NCBI GenBank assembly: GCA_035048815.1
Contig: JAUCBN010000035.1
Coordinates: forward strand, 9,684,501-9,748,500
Length of the DNA: 64,000 nucleotides
Reading direction: 5' to 3'
DNA from: Abelmoschus esculentus
Lineage: Eukaryota > Streptophyta > Magnoliopsida > Malvales > Malvaceae
In this document: positions 1 to 9,458 of the stretch, one piece after another
Position numbering within the stretch: the first letter of the stretch is position 1
Layout: every line of letters starts with the position of its first letter
The notes under the pieces: model-generated
Told to the model about the DNA's origin: nothing
Database searches by the model: none
What the model saw: the letters and a program-made list of their open reading frames with translations, nothing else
Translations under genes and position numbers: made by a program

Positions 1-1080
1 TGGGCAAGGCAATGTGTAACACAATCTATGAGAGGAGTGAGCATTTAGGCTTTGTTTCAGGTTGTAAAAAGACCATTATTGTTTGATTGTTAATTGTTGA
101 ACTTTGGATTTATTTGAATTGTTGAAGCATGACTTAGTATGTTAGTTATGTGACTATTCATTCCTTAGGAAGCATGTCTATAGGTTTCTTTTTGATCTTT
201 ACTGATGTTTTGAGGTGTGGTTATGTTGATGGTGATGCTTAGGAATGTTGAATATAGCATCGGGTTATTAATGATTATGTTTGGATTGGTTTAGATGAGC
301 TTATACGTCTCACACAGTCTAGAATACAGGGGGTATCGAAACACCCTGTTGCAGTATCGATACCCCTATGCCTATTTGAGCATTTGTATCGAATCAGAGT
401 TTGGTACCAAATGCTATTGCACGTGGCTGTTCCGAAACACCTTATGGCCTATTTCGAAACAGGTGACCATAGTTCGAACCATGGGTTCCTTGGGCACATG
501 TGTTCCGAAACACCTGGCCTAGAAAGGGCAGTTCCAGAGTTTTAAATGCATGAAACGTGTGATTAAAATTAGTAAGTAATAATAATGGATCCATGAGTAG
601 TTTAGGAGATGTTGTGACACCATGATTCATGTTTCAACCCGAATACTCATCGTATGACATAAGATGGATGAAATACCTAATGTTACATACTTTGCAATTA
701 AGCTCATGAATGCTAGAACATAAAATTGATAAACTAAGATACCTCATTTGATCTGAATTGTGTGATGAATGTTTTTAAGCTTGCTTAATTGTTATCCGAT
801 GGATTGTTTGTGGATATAGTGATGCAACTAGTACTTTACATTTTGGTCCCTAATCATGTATGCGTTTAATTGATTTGCTTTTAATGGTTTAACTGCATCC
901 GTCTCTGTCTTACTTGAGTTAATTACACATAGGAGAATAATCGTGCATCTAGGTAAGATAAAATAAAAAAATAACGGCTTTAGGGTTGTTTATCGAATCG
1001 AACCTTCGCGGGTTTGGTTTGATATTCCCCGTGTAACCCGTTAGTGTCGGTTTCGTCTAGGCCGGGCTAAGGGGGTTACA
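1..1080 (+). repeat. Left LTR of A1 (3' portion only)
   Basis: It matches 8357-9458 almost base for base and ends in GGGGGTTACA, directly followed by the primer binding site. It lacks 22 bases present at 8871-8892 of the right LTR, inside a short-repeat array rich in CGAAACACC (about 330-530). Confidence 0.97.
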
Positions 1081-1085
1081 TTTGG

Positions 1086-1103
1086 TGGTATCAGAGCCAG
1101 GTT
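1086..1103 (+). other. Primer binding site of A1, initiator tRNA-Met type
   Basis: TGGTATCAGAGCCAGGTT is complementary over 18 of 18 bases to the 3' end of plant initiator tRNA-Met as I know it, and lies 5 nt after the LTR. It primes minus-strand DNA synthesis. The following 1104-1403 is untranslated leader in which I see no other feature. Confidence 0.93.
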
Positions 1104-1403
1104 AAATAAAATGCGTTGTTGGTTTGTTGAGTGTGTAGTTGGTTTGTCAAGTATGTATTGGTTTGCTATGTTTTGCGTTGGTATGTTAGGATGTTAGATT
1201 GAATGTGACATGCTTTGTTGTGGGTATACGTATAGATTGTGAGTGCATCTAGAATGATTATGAGTAAAAGAGGTGGTCAGTTACACATTGCTAATGCAAA
1301 CAAGTTTTTAGATGTTCTTCGGTTTCCTTTGGATCTTGCCCGAATGTAAGTTTATGATGTTTTGATATTATGTTTTTAAACTGCATGTTTGAAGTGTTTG
1401 GAT

Positions 1404-2584
1404 ATGCCTCCGAGACGTGAGACACGTGCTACCGCGAGCTTGATCACCGATGGTCAGGTCGAGGGAGAGGCTAATGTGAGGGAGGAACCGCTTCTACCTC
1501 CTCCACCAGTTGGCGTGCCACCCGCTGGTATGCCTCCGGTTCCAGTGGGAGGCCAGTTCGGAGACTTTGCCCCGTTCATACAGGCTATGACGGGTGCATT
1601 TCAGGCAGCTATGGCTGGGGTGCAAGTACCGGCTCCCGCACCTACCGTTATTGTTACTCCAGGGCTACCACTTGAGCGTTTGTGTAGCTTGGGAGGTGTT
1701 GAGTTCCGTGGGTCTGACCCGAGTACAACTGAGGAGTGGCTGGCTAGTACTGAGAGGATTTTGGATCAGATGGACTGTCAGGATGCCCTTAGGATGGGAT
1801 GTGTGGTCTCTCTGCTTTAGGGGGATGCTTATAGATGGTGGACTACCACGAGAGCAGGGGTAGCAGTTGCTAACCTGACTTGAGAGTACTTCAGGAACGC
1901 CTTTGTGCGGAAGTTCTTGGGTCCGCAGTACGAGGATGCATAGAAGAGGGAGTTTATGTCCCTGGTGCAGGGCGCTAGGAGTGTGGCTGACTATGAGATA
2001 CAGTTTATCAAGTTGAATTACTATGCTCCTGAGTTGGTTCCTACGGAGCATAAGAGATGTGATAGATTCCGATATGGTTTGGATCTAGAGATCAAGACTT
2101 ACTTGTTAGCTGCGGAGTACACTGAGTTTGATGTGCTCGTTAATCGGGCTAAGGATGTTGAGGAATCCTTAGAGAGGCTAGGAAGTCTTCCGATGTCGGG
2201 AAGAGGCCTGCTGAGGCTAGTACCCAAGGTGGTAAGGGTAAGAGGTTTCGGGATAACCGATATAGAGCTGATCGACGCTGAGGTGATTTTGGACACGGTG
2301 GTCGTTCTCAGCAGTATGGTAGAGGTGGTGGTGATGCAGCAGTTTGTAACTTGTGTTCTCGATGCCATCCGGGAGAGTGTTGGTGGGCCACTGGTGCCTG
2401 TATGGGTTGTCGATCTAAGGATCACAGGAGGAGAGGTTGTCCGAGGTTTGCTGATGAGGCTGGTAACCGAGCTAAGGTTGCCGTGGTACCTGGCAGAGGA
2501 CACGGTGGAGGTAGAGGTCCTTTTTAGAGACAGGGAGATGGCCGTAGAGTTTATGCTCAGCGTGGGACCCGTAATGCTACAGAT
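1404..2584 (+). pseudogene. gag: gag of chromovirus A1 (capsid and zinc knuckle), disrupted
   Basis: The start is taken at 1404 (MPPRRETR, a typical start for this clade) rather than the upstream ATG at 1389. A Pro-rich N-terminus is followed by the capsid-like retrotransposon gag region (GVEFRGSDPSTTEEWL, then GDAYRWW). In-frame stops lie at 1818 (TAG), 1881 (TGA) and 1941 (TAG). The frame changes near 2180. In the new frame a CX2CX4HX4C zinc knuckle is readable at about 2399-2440 (CMGCRSKDHRRRGC), with further stops at 2279 (TGA) and 2525 (TAG). Gag would build the cytoplasmic particle and bind element RNA. This copy cannot make a full-length protein. Confidence 0.9.
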
Positions 2585-3994
2585 GTGGTTGCAGGTACTT
2601 TTTCTTTATGGAATGTACCGTTGTTTTCTTTGATAGATTCGGGATCTACGCATTCTTATGTTTTGAGTGAGCATGCATATATGTTGGATACCCCTGTTGA
2701 TGTTCTAGATGTGGGAGTTGTGGTTACTAGTTCTTTGGGTGAGACGGTGACCGTAAAAAGGTTGTATAGGAGATGTCCGTTAGAGGTGCAAGGGCATGTC
2801 TTTGAGGTTGACTTGATGGAGTTGCCGTTTCATGGTTTTGACCTTATCTTGGGGGTTGATTGGTTGACGGAGCATAGAGCTGTGGTGGATTTTGAAAAGA
2901 AACGTGTTACTTTGAGGTTGTTAGATGGTGGCGAGATTGTAGTTAAGAGTGAGTATACCAGATTCTTATCTAATGTAGTTTCGGCTTTACAAGCGGAAAG
3001 GTTGATGCAACGTGGAGGTGTAGCATATCTAGCATATGTGATGAACCCAGGGATAAGAGAGGTTAGGGTGCAGGACGTTCGAACGGTATGTGACTTTCCG
3101 GAAGTTTTTCCTGAGGAGTTACTAGGATTACCTCCTGATCGTGAGGTGGAGTTTAGTATCGAGCTTTATGCTGGTACTAATCCGGTGTCCATTGCTCCTT
3201 ATCGTATGACACCTAAGGAGTTAAAGGAGTTAAAGATGTAGTTGCAAGAGTTGCTTGACCGTGGTTTTATACGACCGAGTGTTTCACCTTGGGGTGCACC
3301 GGTGTTGTTTGTGAAGAAGAAAGATGGCACAATGAGGATGTGCATTAATTATCGGCAATTGAATAAGTTGACTGTGAAGAATAAGTATCCTTTGCCGAGG
3401 ATTGATGATTTGTTTGATCAGTTTCGAGGAGCAAGTGTGTTCTCGAAGATTGATTTGAGGTCGGGGTACTACCAATTGAAAGTGAAAGAGGAGGATGTGT
3501 TGAAAACGGCTTTTCGGACAAGGTATGGTCATTATGAGTTTTTGGTGATGCCGTTTGGTTTGACGAATGCCCCTGCTGCTTTTATGGATATGATGAACCG
3601 GGTGTTTCATGAGTACTTGGATCAGTTTGTAGTGGTGTTCATAGATGATATCCTGGTGTATTCACGTACCGAGGAAGATCATGATCAGCATTTGCGGTTG
3701 GTGTTGCAAACGTTGAAAGAGAACCAGTTGGATGCTAAGCTAAGTAAGTGTGAGTTTTGGTTAAAAGAGGTGGTGTTTCTTGGCCATGTGGTGTCGAAAA
3801 AGGGTATTAGTGTTGATCCAAAGAAGATAGAGGCTGTTGTGGGTTGGAAGCAACCGAGATCGGTGTCGGAGGTCCGGAGTTTCTTAGGTTTGGCTGGGTA
3901 TTATCGTAGGTTCGTTGAGGGTTTTTCGAGCATTGCTGCTCCTATGACCAAGTTGCTGCAAAAGAAAGTTCCGTTTGAGTGGAAGGAAAGTTAA
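2585..3994 (+). pseudogene. pol: protease and reverse transcriptase part of A1 pol, disrupted
   Basis: An aspartic protease core is visible: LIDSGSTHS with the catalytic Asp codon at 2636, then DLILGVDWL. The linker leads to reverse transcriptase, with GFIRPSVSPWGAPVLFVKKK, FSKIDLRSGYYQL and the polymerase box FIDDILVYS (Asp-Asp at 3644-3649), so the catalytic aspartates look intact. The frame is broken by TAG at 3239, where a Gln is usual in relatives, and by TAA at 3992 just before the RNase H part. RT would copy element RNA into DNA in the gag particle. The frame matches the zinc-knuckle part of gag, consistent with one gag-pol ORF. Confidence 0.93.
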
Positions 3995-4012
3995 CAAAAG
4001 AGTTTTGAGAAG

Positions 4013-5554
4013 TTGAAAGAAGTGTTGACTAGTGCACCGGTGCTGGTACAACCCAAATCCGGTAAGGATTTTGTGGTTTATAGTGATGCATCATATGTTG
4101 GTCTCGGGTGTGTTTTGATGCAAGAGGGGAAAGTTGTAGCTTATGCTTCTAAACAGTTGAGGGTGCATGAAAAGAATTATCCGACACATGATTTGGAGTT
4201 AGCGGTGGTGGTTTTTGCCTTGAAGAATTGGAGACATCATTTGTATGGAGAGAAGTGTACTATATATACGGATCATAAGAGTTTGAAGTATCTCATGTCA
4301 CAAAAGGATTTGAATCTTAGGCAACGAAGATGGATGGAGTTGCTTAAGGATTATGATTTATCTATTGAGTATCATCCGGGGAAAGCCAATGTAGTGGCCG
4401 ATGCTTTGAGCCGTAAGGCGGCGGTGGAGTTGAGAGCAATGTTTGCTAGACTGAGTATCTCTAAGGAGGGTGGTTTAGTGGCGGAGTTGCAAGTAAAACC
4501 GGTTTTGGTTGAGGTGATCAAGGTGAAACAGTTAGAGGATGAGTCTTTGGTACCTTTTGTGGAGGATATTGCTGAGGGTAGACCGACCGAGTATCATTTT
4601 GATGATGATGAGGTGTTGTGTTTTAGAGGTCGGATTGTGGTGCCGGATGATCAGGAGTTGAGGCAAGCTATCTTGGTGGAGGCTCATACTAGTCCGTTTG
4701 CTATGCATCCGGGTAGTGTGAAGATGTATAGAGATCTCAAAAGTGTGTATTTTTGGGTTGGTTTAAAGAGAGATGTGACGGAGTTTGTTTCTCGTTGTAT
4801 GGTGTGTCAGCGGGTGAAAACTGAACATCAGTTTCCTGCAGGTTTGTTACAACTGGTTCAAGTTCCGGAGTGGAAGTGGGAGAGAATTACCATGGATTTT
4901 GTGACGGGGTTGCCTTTAACATCGTCCCAAAAGGATTCTATATGGGTGATTGTTGATAGGTTTACGAAGTGTGTACATTTTCTTTCCGTGCATACGACGT
5001 ACTCCATGGATAAGTTGGCGGATTTGTATGTTTCTGAGGTGGTAAGGTTGTATGGGGTGCCTAAGTCGATCATATCAGATAGAGATCCGCGGTTTACATC
5101 CAAGTTTTGGAGGAGTTTGCAGACAGCTTTGAGTACAAGGCTTAGTTTTAGTATGGCTTATCATCCACAGACGGATGGACAGTCTAAGCGTGTTATTCAG
5201 ACTTTGGAGGATATGTTGAGGTGTTGTGTTATCGAGTTTCAAGGTTCTTGGGAGAAGCAATTGCCTTTGGTAGAGTTTGCTTATAATAATAGTTTTCAGA
5301 CGAGTATACAGATGGCACCATTTGAGGCATTGTATTGGCGTAAGTGTCGTACACCTCTATGTTGGAAGGAAGTTGGACAGAAGTATGTTTCTTTGCCTCA
5401 AGTGTTGAAGGATACAGATGAGAAAATTAAGTTGATATGTACTAAACTTAAGGAAGCTTCGGATAGACAGAAATCCTATGTCGATTTGAAACGTAGGGAG
5501 ATAGAGTATGATGTTGGGGACAAAGTGTTAAGGTTTCTCCATGGAAGAAGGTGA
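4013..5554 (+). pseudogene. pol: RNase H and integrase part of A1 pol, catalytic Glu replaced
   Basis: A 513-codon open stretch. RNase H comes first: VYSDAS, ELAVVVFALKNWRHHLYG, YTDHKSL and ADALSRK. Integrase follows, with a zinc-binding HX6H...CX2C region (about 4680-4815). Its DDE core has Asp codons at 4895 (TMDFVTGLP) and 5078 (SDRDPRF). The third acidic residue, 35 residues after the second Asp, is Lys (AAG at 5186-5188, context DGQSKRVIQ), where the family has Glu. RNase H removes the RNA template; integrase would insert the DNA copy, and this one should be catalytically dead. A frameshift near 5528 ends the open stretch just before the GPY/F region. Confidence 0.94.
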
Positions 5555-5997
5555 TGAGGTTTGGACGTAAGGGGAAGTTGAGTCCTCGTTTTATTGGACC
5601 ATATTAGGTGTTGGAGCGTGTTGGTCCTGTTGCTTATAGGTTGAGGTTGCCGGAGGAGTTGAGTAAGATGCATGATGTTTTTCACGTGTCAATGCTTCGT
5701 AGATATAGATCGGATCCTTCTCATGTTGTACCGGTTGAGGAGATCGAGTTAAGAGAGGATATGAGTTATGAGGAAGAATCGGTAAGGATTTTGGATGTGG
5801 ATACAAAGGTTCTTCGAGGGAAGACCATAGATTTGGTTAAAGTGCTTTGGAAACACCGAGGTGTTGAAGAAGCAACTTGGGAGACAAGGAAAAGCATGGA
5901 GGAGCAGTTTCCTCACTTGTTTACATCAGGTAAATTTCGAGGACAAAATTTTCTTAAGAGGGGGAGAGTTGTAACATCCCGTTTTGGGGGTTATTAG
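5529..5997 (+). pseudogene. pol: Integrase C-terminus and chromodomain of A1, disrupted
   Basis: After the frameshift the sequence continues with a GPY/F-type region (GRKGKLSPRFIGPY), a TAG stop at 5605, and an open stretch from 5608. That stretch has HDVFHVSMLRRY and a chromodomain (VKVLWKHRGVEEATWE). In chromoviruses this domain is thought to steer integration toward heterochromatin. The frame runs through the polypurine tract and about 25 nt into the right LTR before its stop at 5995-5997. The chromodomain fits the satellite-rich location, but no target mark can be told from sequence alone. Confidence 0.9.
5956..5969 (+). other. Polypurine tract of A1
   Basis: A purine run (AAGAGGGGGAGAGT) immediately upstream of the right LTR TG, at the position where plus-strand synthesis is primed. 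Confidence 0.9.
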
Positions 5998-7729
5998 TTT
6001 AGGCTTAGTTAGGGGAATTCGATTCGGGACGAATCGGGTTCTCCGGTTTATTAATTCCAGGAAAAATAAAATAAGGATATTTTTTAATTAAGAAAAATAA
6101 TAATTTGGAAGGTGGTTTAAAATATTTAAAAATATGTTTCAAAATTAAAAGAAAATAATTAAGATTTTTATAATAATTTTTTAATTATGCATAAATGACC
6201 AATTTATAATTTTTAGAAAATTTAGGGGACTTATTTTGTAATTTTCGGCAATTATGTGTTTTTAGTGACTAAATTGAAAAGCAAGCTAAACTTAGAATCC
6301 TTAGAGGGCCATAAACCCATTTCTAATTTTTTAATGATGATTTATTCACCAAAATATATTTTTAATTACTTTAATTGGATTTTTAATCATTTTCTCTCAA
6401 AACCACTTTTCTCATCTTTTTCTCTCATTTTCTCTCCACTTTCTCTTCATCTTTTCTCTTCAATTCCTTGCTGATTTTTGCATCTTTTTCCACAAAGATT
6501 ACATCACTTGCATCATCTTTCCATCCTTTACAAAACCTATGCATCAATTTCATCAAATCTACATCAAATTGCAAGGAATCAAGAAGGGGAAAAATACATA
6601 TTTTTGGTGAATAGATTTTGAAGGTAATTTTCTGGATTTTTATTCTTTTCTAAGGTTCTTTATTGAAATTCCCAAGTATTAACTTGCTAATCTTTGAATA
6701 AAAACTTGATTCTATGTTTTTAATGTTAGATCTAATGTTTTTGTGAAATCTTTTTGGATCTCATTTAATTCTGGAAATTAGATGAATTCAATCATGTTTT
6801 TATGTTGATTTAATGATTAATTGAGTCTTGATTTGATATCACATTAATTTAATCCCGGAATAATGCAATCAGTGTAGTTCTAAGGTGCTTTTCGGTTGTT
6901 TTATGGGCTGTTTTAGATGCTTAAATGTTGCTGGAGGTATAAGGATGGTTTGGATGTGTTTTTGGATCATAATTGAGGTGGATTAGATGTTAGATTCATT
7001 AGGTTTTGGGCTGATGTTGTTCGGATGTGTTTCGGCTTAGTTTTCGATCTTTTCGGCTAAGTTTTTGGTAGTTTTATGGTGATCGGATTTGGCTGTTGGT
7101 TTGAGCATGTTATGATGTGAGAATGCTCTGTTTTTAATGTTGTAGAAGAGGTACAAGAAGAAGCTTGATTGCTGGTGCGTTGGTACGATCATCGGATAGC
7201 GGCGAAAGCTCGTTTCGCTTGTTGGTGAGTGGTTTCGGATTTAAAAGCGAATCGCGTTTGGTACGTTCTGTTTTTGGGGACTAGGGAAGAGTGTGAAAAC
7301 CTTCCATGGTTCAAGATTAAGTAAAGTATTTGTTTTGTTAAACCGATATGTGTTTCGACTACATTTTATAAAGGCATTATGTTGGTGATGCAATGAGATT
7401 TATGCAAATGCATGAGCATGATTTGAAATGATGCATACATGAGAATTACTTGCTGAAATGCATAGCTTATTTAGCATCCATGATTATGGAAAATTATGAG
7501 AAATGATTTGGAATACAATGTGGTTAATTGCCTTATACGTGATGGTGCCTTTGGGCATGACTTTGGTTTATTTGTTGAACATTTTATGCATGCATTATGA
7601 GCAGCAAGTTATCATGTACATTTGATTATGATATTGTCTTAGTGACACTAATTTTAGATTCGAATACGAATGACATGTCATTAGGATTGAGTGCACTATA
7701 AAATAAAGAGAATATTAATATTGCCTAAA

Positions 7730-7965
7730 CGTAAAAAAGGGTGACTTTGTGTACAACCGTGCGTGGTAGTGCCGCCTATACGTAAACAAGGGTGACTTTG
7801 TGTCCGATCGTGCGTGTAGAGCTTGTCTATATGTAGACAAGGGTGACTTTGTGTCCTACCGTACATATAGTTGACCCATACGTAAACAAGGGTGACTTTG
7901 TGTCCAACCGTGCGTAGTGGGGGATAACATGTATACAAGGGTGACTAAGTGTCCGATCGATGCAT
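7730..7965 (+). repeat. Minisatellite inside A1 right LTR (about 50-bp units)
   Basis: Five units of roughly 50 bp share AAGGGTGACTTTGTGTCC followed by a CGTGCGT-like end; unit cores begin near 7739, 7790, 7840, 7891 and 7939. Long minus-strand open frames here come only from the periodicity. The same array sits at 11275-11400, 15185-15380, 37105-37345, 54595-54790 (inverted) and 62095-62285 in the other LTR copies. Confidence 0.85.
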
Positions 7966-8684
7966 GTTGAGAAAAAGGATCCGTGTATTCGGTGAACCCA
8001 AGGTTCACATTAAGTGGTCACTAGAATGCCAATATACATACATGAATTTGAGATTAAGATTGTACATCATTTATAAATTGTTTTGTAAAGGTTATGTGAA
8101 TTCAAGGATGCATACGATTTCAAGATTATGGGCATGAGATGTTAACATGCATGATTTAATAATGTGTTTCAAATTATATTTTCTTCATTATTTAAAATGG
8201 ATGCATTGATGATTAGTGTAGAGCTTCCTCACTAAGCATGTTTGCTTAAGCTCTCTTTTCATCCTTGCAGAAAAATAAAGGCACTTTGGGCATCGTTCGA
8301 GGCAAAGAAACCGAGGGGAAGATCACTTTAAATTTGGTATGTTTTGGCAAATAAATTGGGCAAGGCAATGTGTAACACAATCTATGAGAGGAGTGAGCAT
8401 TTAGGCTTTGTTTCAGGTTGTAAAAAGACCATTATTGTTTGATTGTTAATTGTTGAACTTTGGATTTATTTGAATTGTTGAAGCATGACTTAGTATGTTA
8501 GTTATGTGACTATTCATTCCTTAGGAAGCATGTCTATAGGTTTCTTTTTGATCTTTACTGATGTTTTGAGGTGTGGTTATGTTGATGGTGATGCTTAGGA
8601 ATGTTGAATATAGCATCGGGTTATTAATGATTATGTTTGGATTGGTTTAGATGAGCTTATACGTCTCACACAGTCTAGAATACA

Positions 8685-8905
8685 GGGGGTATCGAAACAC
8701 CCTGTTGCAGTATCGATACCCCTATGCCTATTTGAGCATTTGTATCGAATCAGAGTTTGGTACCAAATGCTATTGCATGTGGCTGTTCCGAAACACCTTA
8801 TGGCCTATTTCGAAACAGGTGACCATAGTTCGAACCATGGGTTCCTTGGGCACATGTGTTCCGAAACACCCCAAGGGTTGTTTCGAAACACCTGGCCTAG
8901 AAAGG
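8685..8905 (+). repeat. CGAAAC-rich palindromic short-repeat array in A1 right LTR
   Basis: Irregular units carry TATCGAAACACC, TTCCGAAACACC or TTTCGAAACA in both orientations, so many pairs could fold. The left LTR equivalent is 330-530, 22 bp shorter by loss of a segment flanked by CGAAACACC repeats. Confidence 0.8.
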
Positions 8906-9458
8906 GCAGTTCCAGAGTTTTAAATGCATGAAACGTGTGATTAAAATTAGTAAGTAATAATAATGGATCCATGAGTAGTTTAGGAGATGTTGTGACACCA
9001 TGATTCATGTTTCAACCCGAATACTCATCGTATGACATAAGATGGATGAAATACCTAATGTTACATACTTTGCAATTAAGCTCATGAATGCTAGAACATA
9101 AAATTGATAAACTAAGATACCTCATTTGATCTGAATTGTGTGATGAATGTTTTTAAGCTTGCTTAATTGTTATCCGATGGATTGTTTGTGGATATAGTGA
9201 TGCAACTAGTACTTTACATTTTGGTCCCTAATCATGTATGCGTTTAATTGATTTGCTTTTAATGGTTTAACTGCATCTGTCTCTGTCTTACTTGAGTTAA
9301 TTACACATAGGAGAATAATCGTGCATCTAGGTAAGATAAAATAAAAAAATAACGGCTTTAGGGTTGTTTATCGAATCGAACCTTCGCGGGTTTGGTTTGA
9401 TATTCCCCGTGTAACCCGTTAGTGTCGGTTTCGTCTAGGCCGGGCTAAGGGGGTTACA

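Larger units (their letters stand above)
1..9458 (+). mobile_element. A1: chromovirus (Ty3/gypsy, Tekay/Del-like) LTR retrotransposon, left LTR cut by window start
   Basis: A near-complete copy-and-paste retroelement: partial left LTR (1-1080), tRNA-Met primer site, broken gag-pol, polypurine tract and full right LTR (5970-9458, 3489 bp). The LTR termini are TGTAAC...GTTACA. A chromodomain after integrase places it among chromoviruses; the long LTRs and the domain order suggest the Tekay/Del clade, which is inference from known family traits. Position 1 aligns with 8357. Over about 1058 shared bases I count two substitutions (422 C versus 8778 T, 900 C versus 9278 T) and one 22-bp indel. The right end abuts another LTR whose first 60-70 bases are missing, as expected if A1 inserted into it. 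The target-site duplication would be TCTTC (9459-9463), but its left partner lies outside the window. Confidence 0.95.
5970..9458 (+). repeat. Right LTR of A1, complete (3489 bp)
   Basis: It runs from TGTAACATCCCG to GGGGGTTACA. No confident TATA box or transcription start was identified. A pyrimidine-rich stretch (about 6400-6500) and a segment ending TTTCATCCTTGCAG (about 8258-8271) recur in the other family copies. The LTR holds a minisatellite at 7730-7965 and a CGAAAC-rich array at 8685-8905, listed separately. Confidence 0.96.

Noticed and set aside
295..522. 75-residue ORF repeated at 8651
   Set aside because: Same LTR sequence in both A1 LTRs; open by chance across the CGAAAC array, with no homology and no conservation in other LTR copies.
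1086..1103. tRNA-like sequence
   Set aside because: It is the complement of a tRNA 3' end (primer binding site), with no cloverleaf or other tRNA parts nearby. The GCGCCGTTGCC sites are likewise primer sites.
1956..2633. 225-residue ORF read in a single frame
   Set aside because: Only its first part is gag; after about 2185 the true frame shifts and the remaining residues are out of frame, as the zinc knuckle in the other frame shows.
7696..7938. 80-residue minus-strand ORF with repeating His/Thr-Gln-Ser-His-Pro pattern, also at 36976-37319
   Set aside because: It is the minisatellite read in antisense; the protein periodicity follows the DNA repeat and there is no start context or homology.
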